Shown: positions 15,830 through 23,754, counted from the first letter of the stretch. The stretch is 35,022 bases of DNA from Aliiruegeria lutimaris (GCF_900099935.1 NZ_FNEK01000054.1:1-35022); one strand, 5' to 3'. Notes: generated by a model not told the origin, from the sequence alone. A program made the numbers and translations.

Positions 15830-16441
15830 TCAGGAGGCTACGCCCCGGTCGTGTTCGACCTCGTGGCCTAGTTCTTCGAGGAGGCCAGCGAGCAATTCGC
15901 GGTCATCGGCATCCAGACCATGCAACTTCGAATAGCCGTGTCTGCGCTCGGCCTCGGCGCGAGCGGCGACAGCATCCTCCAAGCGCGCGAAGATACCGAG
16001 ATACAGGCGCTTGCCGCCTGCCGAGATTTCAGCCCGGTACTTGTTCTTGGACTTCTGGAAATAGACGCCCGTGAAGCCGGTGGAGTTGGCGCGCGAAATC
16101 TTCGTATTGCGCTGGTTCTCGCTGTTGGTCGCAGTGCGGAGGTTCGCGATCCGGTTATTCGCAGGGTCACCGTCGATATGGTCGATATGCCCATCGGGCC
16201 ACTCGCCGTAGTGCAGCGCCCAGGCGGCGCGATGTGCCGCGTATCCCTGTCCACAGATAGATATGCGGACATAGCCCTTGAGACCTGTCCCGGCGGGCGT
16301 GTCCGCAAACCTGGAGTTCCATGCTGCGGTCTGCACATGACAGCCGCTCGGCATCATGTCCGGTGTGCGCGCTCGCCAGAACAGCACACCGGTTTCAGGG
16401 TCATAGGCCAGATACCGGCGCAGTTGGTCGGGCGAGATCAT
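15830..16441 (-). CDS. HNH endonuclease with AP2 domain
   Basis: A 203-residue DNA-cutting protein of the phage HNH-AP2 type. Residues ~85-125 carry the HNH core (DGHIDHIDGDPANNRIANLR, then TNSENQRN), and residues ~130-175 the AP2 DNA-binding domain (STGFTGVYFQKSKNKYRAEI, GIFARLEDAVAAR). The ATG at 16441 overlaps the stop of the excisionase-like gene (ATGA), so translation is coupled. Free-standing HNH-AP2 genes are common in phages as homing nucleases, and some help packaging. No intron or intein was seen around it. Confidence 0.88.
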   Translation of the reverse strand: MISPDQLRRYLAYDPETGVLFWRARTPDMMPSGCHVQTAAWNSRFADTPAGTGLKGYVRISICGQGYAAHRAAWALHYGEWPDGHIDHIDGDPANNRIANLRTATNSENQRNTKISRANSTGFTGVYFQKSKNKYRAEISAGGKRLYLGIFARLEDAVAARAEAERRHGYSKLHGLDADDRELLAGLLEELGHEVEHDRGVAS

Positions 16442-16770
16442 GCCGCGCCCCGCACACCATCCTTGTGGCGGAGCATCCACGCCCGCACATCTGCGAGATC
16501 ATAGAATATCTCGCGGGCAACCCGGATCGGGACCGGGCCGGTGCCGTTGACCCGCATCCGGGCAAGGGTGTCTGCGGACTTGTCGAGCAGGTTCACGAGG
16601 TCGCTGTCATCGACAAAGCCAAGGGAGTGCTTGAGGCGGCATCGCGCTTCCTCGGAAGTCTCTCCGGGGTGGGGGATGCCGTTGCGCAGGAGGTCCACGC
16701 GCTGCGCCATTGGAAGATCGGTCCAGCCCGCATTCGGGTCTGCGTCTTCGGTCGTGTTGATCGGGTTCAT
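16438..16770 (-). CDS. Excisionase-like helix-turn-helix protein
   Basis: A 110-residue protein whose second half (VDDSDLVNLLDKSADTLARM, then FYDLADVRAWM) has the layout of the MerR-like winged HTH of phage excisionases and related regulators. I prefer the ATG at 16770 over the one at 16779, which falls inside a 10-bp palindrome and leaves almost no leader. A -10-like TATTAT lies at 16802-16807 (minus strand). The palindrome would overlap the transcription start, so the protein may repress its own promoter and bias integration versus excision. It overlaps the HNH gene by 4 nt. Confidence 0.65.
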   Translation of the reverse strand: MNPINTTEDADPNAGWTDLPMAQRVDLLRNGIPHPGETSEEARCRLKHSLGFVDDSDLVNLLDKSADTLARMRVNGTGPVPIRVAREIFYDLADVRAWMLRHKDGVRGAA

Positions 16771-16800
16771 GGTGACCATCCGTTGTTTCAGATGGTCACC
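16771..16800. promoter_or_regulatory. Perfect 10-bp inverted repeat at the excisionase-like gene start
   Basis: GGTGACCATC (16771-16780) and GATGGTCACC (16791-16800) are exact inverted copies with a 10-bp spacer. A TATTAT box (16802-16807, minus strand) lies immediately upstream with respect to the gene, so the palindrome covers the expected start of transcription. This is the position of a classical repressor operator. Confidence 0.65.
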
Positions 16801-16843
16801 GATAATAGGCAGGGGGAATCGCGTGTCAGCAACCCTAGCGGCG

Positions 16844-17335
16844 CTAATGTCCCACTTTCTTCATCCGGCGCAGGATTGTTTTCTTGGAAGGTACAGGCAG
16901 ACCTTCGGTTGCCAGCCGGTCCATGACCAACTCGGCAATTCCGCTCGCGGACATGCTCGGTCGCGTCTCGCGCAGTCCGGTGATCAGCTCCATAATTCTT
17001 TCGTCTGCTTCGGCAGGCAGGCGACTCGCCCGTGGCTTCGACGCAGACAGCCGATTCCGCGCCCGTGAGGCGGCATCCTTGGCCGTCATGTGAGCAAGAT
17101 ACTCCAGCGCTGCCTCGCTGCTGTCAGGCGCGCTCAGAAGCGTCAGGGCGAGGGGCAAGATTTCCCCGGTCAGGTTGGCCTGTTCGGTCGGGACAATGCG
17201 CAGACGGCCCTCTGTATCGCGGACAGCGCAAAGACCGGTGCTGCCGATCTCGACGATCTCGCCTTGCTCGACATGTTCCGCACCCGTGGCCATGAACGCC
17301 ATCAACGTGGCCCGGAGGTGGCTGTCATCAATCAC
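16844..17335 (-). CDS. Hypothetical protein, 163 aa, possible C-terminal HTH
   Basis: Not assigned to a family. It begins at GTG 17335 and overlaps the 3' end of the integrase gene by 8 nt, so the two are one transcription unit. The N-terminal ~60 residues are beta-rich (EHVEQGEIVEIGSTGLCAVR); the C-terminal ~50 (SASGIAELVMDRLATEGLPV, SKKTILRRMKKV) look like a helix-turn-helix. It may regulate the element or assist recombination. The role is a guess; the coding call rests on the overlap, codon use and length. Confidence 0.68.
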   Translation of the reverse strand: MIDDSHLRATLMAFMATGAEHVEQGEIVEIGSTGLCAVRDTEGRLRIVPTEQANLTGEILPLALTLLSAPDSSEAALEYLAHMTAKDAASRARNRLSASKPRASRLPAEADERIMELITGLRETRPSMSASGIAELVMDRLATEGLPVPSKKTILRRMKKVGH

Positions 17336-18374
17336 GATGTAGGCTTTCCGGCCGCAAGTTCGTGTACCGCTTCAGGTTCGACCAGCTTTCATGGCCCGAC
17401 ACGAGGCTGACCTGCGGAATGTCGTACCCGGCTTCGAACAGGCGGGACACGCCATCGTGGCGCAGGTCGTGGAACCGCAGGCCTTCGATGCCACAGGCGG
17501 CAACACCACGGGTAAAACTGGTGGAGATGGTCCCGCTGTCATACGGGAATATCTCGGCATCGGTTCGCACTTGGCGTTGAATCAGCGCTATCGGGTCCAC
17601 TGTTTCGCCTCCGATCACGGCTGGCCCACACAGGAGCGGCACGGTCTGATCGTTTCCCTTCTTGCTGCGGGGGTGCTTGCGGTCGCGGATGACAACGGTG
17701 CGATTGTCTTCGTCCAGATCATCCCACCTGATCCGGGTAATCTCGGAGAGGCGCATCGCGGTCGAGATGGCAAACAAGGTAATATCCCACATCGGCACGA
17801 CACGGCGGCGCTTGGCCCATTGCTCGCGCAATTGCAGGAGTTCGCTATCTGACGGACGCCGGTCCCGCTCCTCGGATCGGGTCACCTTGCCTGACATGGA
17901 CAGGATGCGGCGTGCGGCATGGTAGTTCCCCAGCGCGGACTCATAGGGCGCGTCCAGTAAAGGTCCTGCGGTCTTCAGGATCGTGTGGATATAAGTCAGG
18001 TCTTGGCCGATAGTGGTGGACCCTGCGCCTTCGGCGGTGCGTTCCTTGGCGAAGTCCTGATACCGCGCCACGGTCAGGTCGGACAGGCGGGCGCGGCCCA
18101 GCAGTTCCGAGATATGGCGGATGGTGCTTTCCTTCGACCGGCTGATGGCCGTCACGTCGATGCACTCGGTCAGGTAGCACTGGATCAGGTCATTCAGGCG
18201 GGTGTCATCTACGGTGCGAACCCGCGCGCCCTTGGTATCAATGGTCGCTTCCTGCTGACGCGCCCAGCGCTTTGCGTCGGCCTGTTTCGGGAAGGTCTTG
18301 CTGCGGCGCTTCCCGCCAAGATTCACCTGTGCTGTCCAGCCGCCATCCTTGCGGGCCTGATAGATAGATGCCAT
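17328..18374 (-). CDS. int: Tyrosine recombinase (integrase), dusA-associated
   Basis: A 348-residue site-specific recombinase that integrates and excises the element. ATG 18374 (MASIYQARKDGGW) is chosen because it begins the N-terminal arm-binding domain (GGKRRSKTFPKQADAKRWAR). A SAM-like core-binding domain follows, then the catalytic domain with the full residue set: Arg in AISTAMRLSEI, Lys in DRKHPRSKKG, His and Arg in FHDLRHDG, His in SGHESW, and the nucleophile Tyr in KRYTNLRP. It lies about 210 bp from dusA, pointing away. TGCAAA-type repeats in between are probable binding sites. Integrases beside dusA form a known group; membership is inferred from position. Confidence 0.93.
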   Translation of the reverse strand: MASIYQARKDGGWTAQVNLGGKRRSKTFPKQADAKRWARQQEATIDTKGARVRTVDDTRLNDLIQCYLTECIDVTAISRSKESTIRHISELLGRARLSDLTVARYQDFAKERTAEGAGSTTIGQDLTYIHTILKTAGPLLDAPYESALGNYHAARRILSMSGKVTRSEERDRRPSDSELLQLREQWAKRRRVVPMWDITLFAISTAMRLSEITRIRWDDLDEDNRTVVIRDRKHPRSKKGNDQTVPLLCGPAVIGGETVDPIALIQRQVRTDAEIFPYDSGTISTSFTRGVAACGIEGLRFHDLRHDGVSRLFEAGYDIPQVSLVSGHESWSNLKRYTNLRPESLHRD

Positions 18375-18420
18375 GTGATATACTCCATGCGAGTGGAGCC
18401 GCCGCCCGGTTGACCTTGCT

Positions 18421-18488
18421 TGCAAACCACGGTGCAAACCGGACGGCGGCGTTTGCATATCAGTAGCAGAATTTGCACATCGTTTGCA
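18421..18488. promoter_or_regulatory. Cluster of TGCAAA/TTTGCA repeats, candidate integrase arm sites
   Basis: TGCAAACC occurs at 18421-18428 and 18433-18440 in direct orientation 12 bp apart. The inverted form TTTGCA occurs at 18452-18457, 18472-18477 and 18483-18488, partly as TTTGCANATC. Tyrosine integrases recognise arrays of short arm-type sites flanking the core, and this cluster sits exactly between int and dusA. Confidence 0.55.
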
Positions 18489-18543
18489 ATGAAACGCACA
18501 TCGACTGCAATCCAGACACCCTCAAAACGCATACGAGACGATA

Positions 18544-18585
18544 TTGACTGACAGTAAGTGTATACCATTAACGGAAAACAGCCTT
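18544..18585 (+). promoter_or_regulatory. Possible dusA promoter supplied by the element
   Basis: TTGACT (18544-18549) is a good -35 match, followed after 16-17 nt by a weak -10 candidate near CATTAAC. If used, transcription starts just before the GTG at 18586. Because integration separates dusA from its original upstream DNA, the element must supply expression signals for the gene. The -10 match is weak. Confidence 0.3.
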
Positions 18586-19578
18586 GTGAATAAGGCCGCC
18601 CGGCTTTCCGTTGCCCCCATGCTCGACTGGACGGATCGGCATTGCCGGTATTTTCACCGGCTGATGTCGTCCCGGGCGCTGCTCTATGCCGAGATGGTCA
18701 CCGCGCCGGCACTGGTCCGGGGCGGGGCGCGGCATCTGCTGGAATACAACGCGGCCGAGCATCCTGTCGCGATACAGCTGGGTGGCTCGGACCCGACCGA
18801 ACTGGCGCAGGCGGCGCGGATGGCCGAGGAGGCAGGGTACGACGAGGTCAACCTGAATGTGGGTTGCCCGTCGGACCGAGTTCAGTCCGGGTTTTTCGGG
18901 GCGGTGCTGATGGAGCGTCCGGGGCTGGTGGCCGATTGCGTGGCCGAGATGGCGGCCATGGTGCGGGTGCCGGTGACGGTGAAATGCCGGATTGGGGTCG
19001 ATGAACAGGAGCCGCGCGATGTGCTGCCGGAGTTCCTCGAACAGATCCGGGCCGCCGGAGTGCGGCGGGTCACGATCCATGCGCGCAAGGCCTGGCTGCA
19101 GGGGCTGAGCCCGAAGGAGAACCGGGATATCCCGCCGCTGGACTATCCGCTTGTTCACGAGATGAAGCGCGCCTTTCCGGATCTGCACATCTCGATCAAT
19201 GGCGGCATTGCCTCGCTGGAGGCGGCGAAGGCGCAGCTGGCCGAGGGACTGGATGGCGTGATGATCGGGCGCGCGGCCTATCATCAGCCGGCGGATATTC
19301 TGCTGGAGGCGGATGAACGGACCTTTGGCGAGGCGGCGCGGGTTTCAAGCGCGGTGGAGGTGGCCGAGCGGATGCGCCCCTATATCGCCCGGCATCTCGA
19401 GGCCGGCGGACGGTTGCACCAGGTGACGCGCCATATGCTGGGGCTGTTCGCTGGAAAGCCCGGCGCGCGCGGCTGGCGGCGGACCTTGAGTGAGGGCGCG
19501 AGCCGCAGCGGGGCCGGGCTGGAGGTGCTGGATGCGGCGCTGGACTGCGTTACCACCGTTCAGGTGGAAGAGGGCTGA
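18586..19578 (+). CDS. dusA: tRNA-dihydrouridine synthase A
   Basis: A 330-residue FMN enzyme that reduces uridine to dihydrouridine in the D-loop of tRNAs. Conserved features are SVAPMLDWTDRHCRYFHRLM near the N-terminus, the catalytic Cys in NLNVGCPSDRVQSGFFGAVL (roughly residue 95), RIGVDEQE, the RNA/flavin-contacting HARKAWLQGLSPKENR, and the glycine-rich phosphate site INGGIAS...VMIGRAAY. I choose the GTG at 18586 (MNKAARLSVAPM) because it gives the usual length and follows GGAAA; a TTG at 18544 would add 14 atypical residues. The first codons lie at the junction with the integrated element, so the 5' end is probably rebuilt by element DNA. Confidence 0.92.
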   Translation: MNKAARLSVAPMLDWTDRHCRYFHRLMSSRALLYAEMVTAPALVRGGARHLLEYNAAEHPVAIQLGGSDPTELAQAARMAEEAGYDEVNLNVGCPSDRVQSGFFGAVLMERPGLVADCVAEMAAMVRVPVTVKCRIGVDEQEPRDVLPEFLEQIRAAGVRRVTIHARKAWLQGLSPKENRDIPPLDYPLVHEMKRAFPDLHISINGGIASLEAAKAQLAEGLDGVMIGRAAYHQPADILLEADERTFGEAARVSSAVEVAERMRPYIARHLEAGGRLHQVTRHMLGLFAGKPGARGWRRTLSEGASRSGAGLEVLDAALDCVTTVQVEEG

Positions 19579-19600
19579 GGGCGGGGGCCTCCCTCCCGTC

Positions 19601-19623
19601 GAGCGCGCATCGCAGATGCGCTC
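19601..19623. terminator. Stem-loop between convergent dusA and DUF1289 genes
   Basis: GAGCGCGCATC (19601-19611) pairs with GATGCGCTC (19615-19623) with a two-base bulge, and both arms are flanked by CTCCCGTC. There is no T-run, so it is not a standard intrinsic terminator, but its place between convergent genes suggests it limits transcription or protects 3' ends. Confidence 0.35.
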
Positions 19624-19711
19624 CTCCCGTCGGGCGTGGCCGCGCGCTGCGCGTGCGGCGGTCGGGATCGTCGGTTCGGCAGGAAGACCATTGGGACGGC
19701 GTGGGGAGAGG

Positions 19712-19945
19712 TCAGGATTTCTGGCGCGCAGCCCTGCCGCCACGCCGCTTTTTCAGCAGGCCGGCGCGGGAAGGCAGTTCTTCCATCAGTGCGCGACGGG
19801 CCTCCGGGGACAGGCGGCTCCAGCCGGAAATCTCGTCCATGCTGCGAAAGCAGCCGGCGCAGATCCGGACCTCGGGGTGGATCACGCAGATCTTGTTGCA
19901 GGGCGACTCGATCTCGTCGCGTGCCCAGATATCGTCGTCCTTCAT
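19712..19945 (-). CDS. DUF1289 domain small protein
   Basis: A 77-residue protein with the DUF1289 signature: ESPCNKICVIHPEVRICAGC followed by FRSMDEISGW and a helical RALMEELPSR segment. The three or four cysteines suggest metal or Fe-S binding, although the function of the family is unknown. The C-terminus is very basic (KKRRGGRAARQK). Its ATG overlaps the ruvX stop by 4 nt, so the two are co-translated; DUF1289 genes near ruvX recur in alphaproteobacteria, as I recall. Confidence 0.88.
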   Translation of the reverse strand: MKDDDIWARDEIESPCNKICVIHPEVRICAGCFRSMDEISGWSRLSPEARRALMEELPSRAGLLKKRRGGRAARQKS

Positions 19946-20418
19946 GCGTCACTCCCCAGGTGCCCGAGCCTGTCCAGCACGCCTTGCAGGATAAACCCTG
20001 CGGCGACATGGTCGATCACTTCCGCGCGACGTTTCCGGGACGTATCCGCCTCCAGAAGTGCGCGTTCGGCGGCCACGGTGGAGAGGCGCTCGTCCCAATA
20101 AGTGATAGGCAGATCCGTTAACCGCTCCAGGTTGCGGGCGAAAGCGCGGGTGGATTGGCAGCGCGGTCCCTCGCTTCCGTCCATGTTGCGCGGCAGGCCG
20201 AGCACGATTCCGCAGGCCTCGCGGGTGTCCAGGAGCTTCAGCAGCTTTTCGGCATCGACGCCGAATTTCTTGCGCCGGATCGTCTCGACCGGGGTGGCCG
20301 TGCTGAGCAACCTGTCAGAGATGGCGACGCCGATGGTCGCCGTTCCGAGGTCCAGCCCCGCGATAGGGCGGCCCCGCGTGAGCGTGGCGGCGAAGTCTTC
20401 GATCTCTTCGCAGATCAT
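19942..20418 (-). CDS. ruvX: Putative pre-16S rRNA nuclease / Holliday junction resolvase YqgF
   Basis: A 158-residue RNase H-like nuclease (YqgF/RuvX family) involved in 5' maturation of 16S rRNA and originally proposed as a Holliday junction resolvase. Landmarks are AGLDLGTATIGVAISD with the first acidic residue, VLGLPRNMDGSEG, TYWDERLST with the second, and the final DHVAAGFILQG. I take ATG 20418 (MICEEIEDF) as the start, just 5 nt after the ccmI stop; the frame continues upstream inside ccmI but without similarity. It overlaps the DUF1289 gene by 4 nt, making ccmI-ruvX-DUF1289 one unit. Confidence 0.92.
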   Translation of the reverse strand: MICEEIEDFAATLTRGRPIAGLDLGTATIGVAISDRLLSTATPVETIRRKKFGVDAEKLLKLLDTREACGIVLGLPRNMDGSEGPRCQSTRAFARNLERLTDLPITYWDERLSTVAAERALLEADTSRKRRAEVIDHVAAGFILQGVLDRLGHLGSDA

Positions 20419-20422
20419 GGCG

Positions 20423-20983
20423 CTATTCTTCCAGACCGATGGCGATAGCGGCTTCGCGCACGATGGCCAGATGCTCAGGGTCCTTGAAGCGCTCTTGCGC
20501 CTCGCCCCAGATCGCGGCGGCCCAGTCGCGCTCGCCCAGCACGCCAAGCGAGGAGATCATGCGTGCCCAGTCCTGCGGCGGGCCACCTTCGGTCGCCAGA
20601 CGGTCGCCAAGCTGTTCGACCATGCTGCGGATCATCGCGGCGCGGTCCGACGAGGACATTTCGGCGGCGGCGGCCACGTCCTCGGCGGAGGGGCCGCGTT
20701 CCTCGGGGGCGCTCTCGGCGACACCTGCTGCGGCGGCGGCTTCACGGATCGGGGCGAGGTCCTCGGGGGCGGAAAAGGTCTGTTGCGCCTCGGCCCAGAT
20801 TGCGGCGGCCTGATCGCGGTTGCCGAGCACGCCATGGGCGCGGATCAGCTTGGCCCAGTCGGAGGGCGGCCCGCCTTCCTCGGCCATGCGTGCGCCAAGC
20901 TGCTCGACCATGGACTGGATCATCTCCTGGCGCTCTTCGGGGGACATTTCGGCGGCGGCGGCCATGTCCTCGGCGGTCGGACC
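20423..20983 (-). repeat. Tandem ~90-residue duplication in the CcmI C-terminus
   Basis: Residues ~320-409 and ~416-505 of CcmI align without gaps; by hand about 59 of 90 positions are identical. Shared blocks include SMVEQLG, EGGPP and GVLG.RD..AAIW. The nucleotide copies are roughly 20696-20983 and 20423-20695. The unit is a TPR-like helical module. Confidence 0.8.
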
Positions 20984-21940
20984 GCCGGAAATCCCGGCCA
21001 TCGGCGCCACTTGCGGCAGCGTGTATTGAATGCCCGCAAGCGCGGCCACGCCTTCAAGGCGGGCGCGAATGATCGGGATCCAGGGCGCATCCGCCGGCCC
21101 CTGCCGCAGCAGCGGCTCCCAGAAGGCAAAGGTCTGGTCCGGTCGACCGGTCTGCAGGTGCATCAGACCCATGTAGTAACGCGCAATCGGGTTGTTCGGG
21201 TCGAGCGACAGCACGCCGTTGAGCGCCCCGTCGGCCTCGCGGGAGACGTTGCCGCCCGCCGCCTGGATCAGCATCGAGGCATAGGCGGTATAATCCTGCG
21301 TGGTCGCGCCCTTGCCCTTCAGTTCGATCACCTGTTTTTGCGCCGCATGCGCCGCGGGAAGGTTGCCGAGGCGTGCCTCGTTGCGGGCCAGCAGGACCCA
21401 GCCCTGCAACTCATCGGGCCGCTCCTCGACCGCCTTGCGCAATTGTTCGACAAGTTCCGAATATTGCGGGTCCACCTCGGCGATCTGCCCGGCGGGGATC
21501 TTGGCCTCGTATTCCGTCTGGCTGGGGCGAGCCGCGCGCATTTTCTCGGCGTCTGCCATACGCTTGGAGAGCGGTTGGTCTTCGTAGCCCGGCGCGCCGA
21601 GCCGGTCATAGAGCAGGAAGCTTCCGCCGATCACGCCGAGCCCGGCAATCGCCGCGGCGGCGAAGCTCAGGCTGCGCGGCGCGGCCCGCGTTTCGGACTG
21701 TGTGGAGCGGTCCGCATCAAGGATGCGCCGCTTGATCTCGATGCGCAGGCGACCGGCTTCCTCCTCGGTCACAACACCCCGGGCGAGGTCCTTTTCCACC
21801 GCGCGGAGCTGGTCCTTGTAGATCCGGATATCGAGCTTGTCGGCGTCGCCTGTTTCCTGCGCGCGTGGCCGCAGAAGCGCCCAACCGATCAGCAGCGCCG
21901 AAACCAGCGTCAATGCGCTCGCAATAATCCAGAATGTCAT
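20423..21940 (-). CDS. ccmI: Cytochrome c biogenesis protein CcmI
   Basis: A 505-residue membrane protein that escorts apocytochrome c to the haem-ligation complex. ATG 21940 follows GGGAGG and gives the usual start, MTFWIIASALTLVSALLIGW, a membrane helix. A cytoplasmic loop (IYKDQLRAVEKDLARGVVTE) and a second helix (SFAAAAIAGLGVIGGSFLLY, ~100) follow, then a periplasmic TPR domain (ELQGWVLLARNEARLGN). The last ~185 residues are two tandem copies of one ~90-residue unit (GPTAEDMAAAAEM... and GPSAEDVAAAAEM...). It diverges from soxB and leads the ruvX-DUF1289 unit. Confidence 0.92.
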   Translation of the reverse strand: MTFWIIASALTLVSALLIGWALLRPRAQETGDADKLDIRIYKDQLRAVEKDLARGVVTEEEAGRLRIEIKRRILDADRSTQSETRAAPRSLSFAAAAIAGLGVIGGSFLLYDRLGAPGYEDQPLSKRMADAEKMRAARPSQTEYEAKIPAGQIAEVDPQYSELVEQLRKAVEERPDELQGWVLLARNEARLGNLPAAHAAQKQVIELKGKGATTQDYTAYASMLIQAAGGNVSREADGALNGVLSLDPNNPIARYYMGLMHLQTGRPDQTFAFWEPLLRQGPADAPWIPIIRARLEGVAALAGIQYTLPQVAPMAGISGGPTAEDMAAAAEMSPEERQEMIQSMVEQLGARMAEEGGPPSDWAKLIRAHGVLGNRDQAAAIWAEAQQTFSAPEDLAPIREAAAAAGVAESAPEERGPSAEDVAAAAEMSSSDRAAMIRSMVEQLGDRLATEGGPPQDWARMISSLGVLGERDWAAAIWGEAQERFKDPEHLAIVREAAIAIGLEE

Positions 21941-22164
21941 GCGCCCTCCCGGCGAGTTTTTCTCGTTCCGACATGGTCTATATGGGTTTGGCCTCAGGGC
22001 AAAGCCCCCGCGGCCCGCCGACCTGTGGCATCCGATCACAAGGTCGTTTCCCGGCATCAAGATGCCGCAGGCAGGCTGTTGATCTTTCTGAAACGATCCC
22101 AAAAGGATTACCGTGTTCCGGTGTTCGCCGCGAGCACCCGGACCGCCCCAGGATGAGGACCGCC

Positions 22165-23412
22165 ATGCGCCGCTATTCCGCCTTTGCCATTGCCCGAGAG
22201 GCCCTTCGCCATCACACCGGCTGGGAGCGCGCCTGGCGCTCGCCGGAACCCAAGAAGCGCTACAATGTGATCGTGATCGGCGCGGGCGGGCACGGGCTGG
22301 CGACGGCTTACTACCTGGGAAAGAATTACGGCATCCGCGATATCGCGGTGCTGGAGAAGGGCTGGCTGGGTGGCGGCAATACCGGGCGCAACACGACGAT
22401 CATCCGCTCGAACTACCTGCAGGACCCGTCGGCCGCGATCTACGAGAAATCGCGCAGCCTCTACGAGACCTTCAGCCAGGACCTGAACTACAACGCCATG
22501 TTCAGCCCTCGCGGCGTGATGATGCTGGCCCAGACCCAGCACGAGATTCGCGGCTACCAGCGCACGGCGCATGCCAATGTGCTGCAGGGCGTGCAGACCG
22601 AGTTCATCTCGCCCGAGCGGGTGAAGGAGATCGTGCCGATCATCAATGTCGGCGGCCCGCGCTACCCGGTGCTGGGCGCACTCTGGCAGCCGCGCGCGGG
22701 GTCGGCGCGGCACGATGCCATCGCCTGGGGGTATGCGCGGGCCTGTTCGGGCATGGGCATGGATATCATCCAGAAATGCGAAGTGACCGGTGTGCGCTCC
22801 GAGGGCGGCGTGGTAACTGGGGTGAATACGTCCAAGGGCGATATCGATTGTGAAAAGCTCGCCATCGTGGTGGCCGGCCATTCAGGCCATCTCGCTGGCA
22901 TGGCCGGCTTCCGGCTGCCCATCGAGTCGGTGGCGCTACAGGCGCTGGTCTCGGAGCCGATCAAACCCTGCATGGATTGCGTCGTCATGGCCAACACGGT
23001 GCATGGCTACATGAGCCAGTCCGACAAGGGCGAGATGGTGATCGGCGGTGGCGCGGACGGCTACAACAACTACACGCAGCGCGGCTCCTTCCACCATATC
23101 GAGGAGACGATCCGGGCGCTGGTCGAGACCTTCCCGATGATCTCGCGGCTGAAGATGATGCGGATGTGGGGCGGGATCGTCGACATGACGGGGGACCGCT
23201 CACCGATCATTTCCAAGACCCCGCTTGGCAACATTTTCATCAATTGCGGCTGGGGCACCGGCGGCTTTAAGTCGATCCCCGGCTCCGGCTGGGCAATGGC
23301 AGAACTGGTCGCCAAGGGCGAACCGGGACCGCTCGCGGCCGAGTTCGGGTTGGACCGGTTCAAGGAAGGCCGCTTCATCGACGAGAGCGTCGCCGCCGGG
23401 GTGGCGCACTGA
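22165..23412 (+). CDS. soxB: Sarcosine oxidase, beta subunit
   Basis: A 415-residue flavoprotein subunit of heterotetrameric sarcosine oxidase, which oxidatively demethylates sarcosine to glycine, passing the methyl carbon to tetrahydrofolate and making H2O2. ATG 22165 (MRRYSAFAIAREALRHH) follows GAGGA at 5 nt and gives the usual length; an ATG at 22153 and frames farther up are less likely. The Rossmann FAD motif is VIVIGAGGHGLATAYYLGKN, followed by GWLGGGNTGRNTTIIRSNYL and, near the end, GWGTGGFKSIPGSG. It opens the sox operon and diverges from ccmI across a 224-bp intergenic region. Confidence 0.95.
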   Translation: MRRYSAFAIAREALRHHTGWERAWRSPEPKKRYNVIVIGAGGHGLATAYYLGKNYGIRDIAVLEKGWLGGGNTGRNTTIIRSNYLQDPSAAIYEKSRSLYETFSQDLNYNAMFSPRGVMMLAQTQHEIRGYQRTAHANVLQGVQTEFISPERVKEIVPIINVGGPRYPVLGALWQPRAGSARHDAIAWGYARACSGMGMDIIQKCEVTGVRSEGGVVTGVNTSKGDIDCEKLAIVVAGHSGHLAGMAGFRLPIESVALQALVSEPIKPCMDCVVMANTVHGYMSQSDKGEMVIGGGADGYNNYTQRGSFHHIEETIRALVETFPMISRLKMMRMWGGIVDMTGDRSPIISKTPLGNIFINCGWGTGGFKSIPGSGWAMAELVAKGEPGPLAAEFGLDRFKEGRFIDESVAAGVAH

Positions 23413-23414
23413 TG

Positions 23415-23642
23415 TCAGTCGTCCTGGCTTCCGCCAACGTCCGATCCGGCGCCGTCCACCCAAAAGCCGCGCGTCCTATCGGTGAAACCCTGCTCTTTGC
23501 CGAGTGCGCTGTCGTGATGGCTGCGCGACCGTTTTCGGTCGTCCGCCTCCCTGCGGATCTCGCGGCGGAGGAAAATGACAGTTATGCCGCCAATCACAGC
23601 CAGTGTGATGAACGCCGTGAAAATGTAGGTCGCTGCTTCCAT
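23415..23642 (-). CDS. Possible small single-pass membrane protein, antisense within the sox operon
   Basis: A 75-residue frame with one convincing membrane segment (YIFTAFITLAVIGGITVIFL) followed by a highly charged tail (RREIRREADDRKRSRSHH). It occupies most of the 342-bp gap between soxB and the TfoX-like gene and does not overlap either, which argues for a real gene. No strong ribosome site is seen before the ATG at 23642. It could also be a chance frame. Confidence 0.4.
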   Translation of the reverse strand: MEAATYIFTAFITLAVIGGITVIFLRREIRREADDRKRSRSHHDSALGKEQGFTDRTRGFWVDGAGSDVGGSQDD

Positions 23643-23754
23643 GCAGGCAGGGTAACGACTTCAATCTCTTGCGGGCAACCGCTCTTGCGTACGGCCAGAG
23701 ACGCTAAAACGAGAACCCGACGGTTTCGCGCCCTCTCCAAGCGGGGGAGATCAG

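Larger units (their letters stand above)
10404..18600. mobile_element. Integrated element at the 5' end of dusA (satellite-like)
   Basis: Tyrosine recombinase, excisionase-like HTH, HNH nuclease, primase-like protein and RecA-like ATPase form a leftward gene block that ends against dusA, a documented target of prophages and genomic islands whose integrases recombine within the 5' part of the gene. The right junction lies near 18595-18640, where sequence conserved in DusA begins. No structural phage or transfer genes are visible, so a phage satellite or small integrative replicon is most likely. The left limit given here is only the leftmost gene that could belong; the true end was not identified and may be farther left. 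Confidence 0.6.

Noticed and set aside
20102-22156. Long plus-strand open frame opposite ruvX and ccmI
   Set aside because: It mirrors conserved genes on the other strand; its composition (His/Arg/Gly-rich) is that of an antisense shadow in high-GC DNA.
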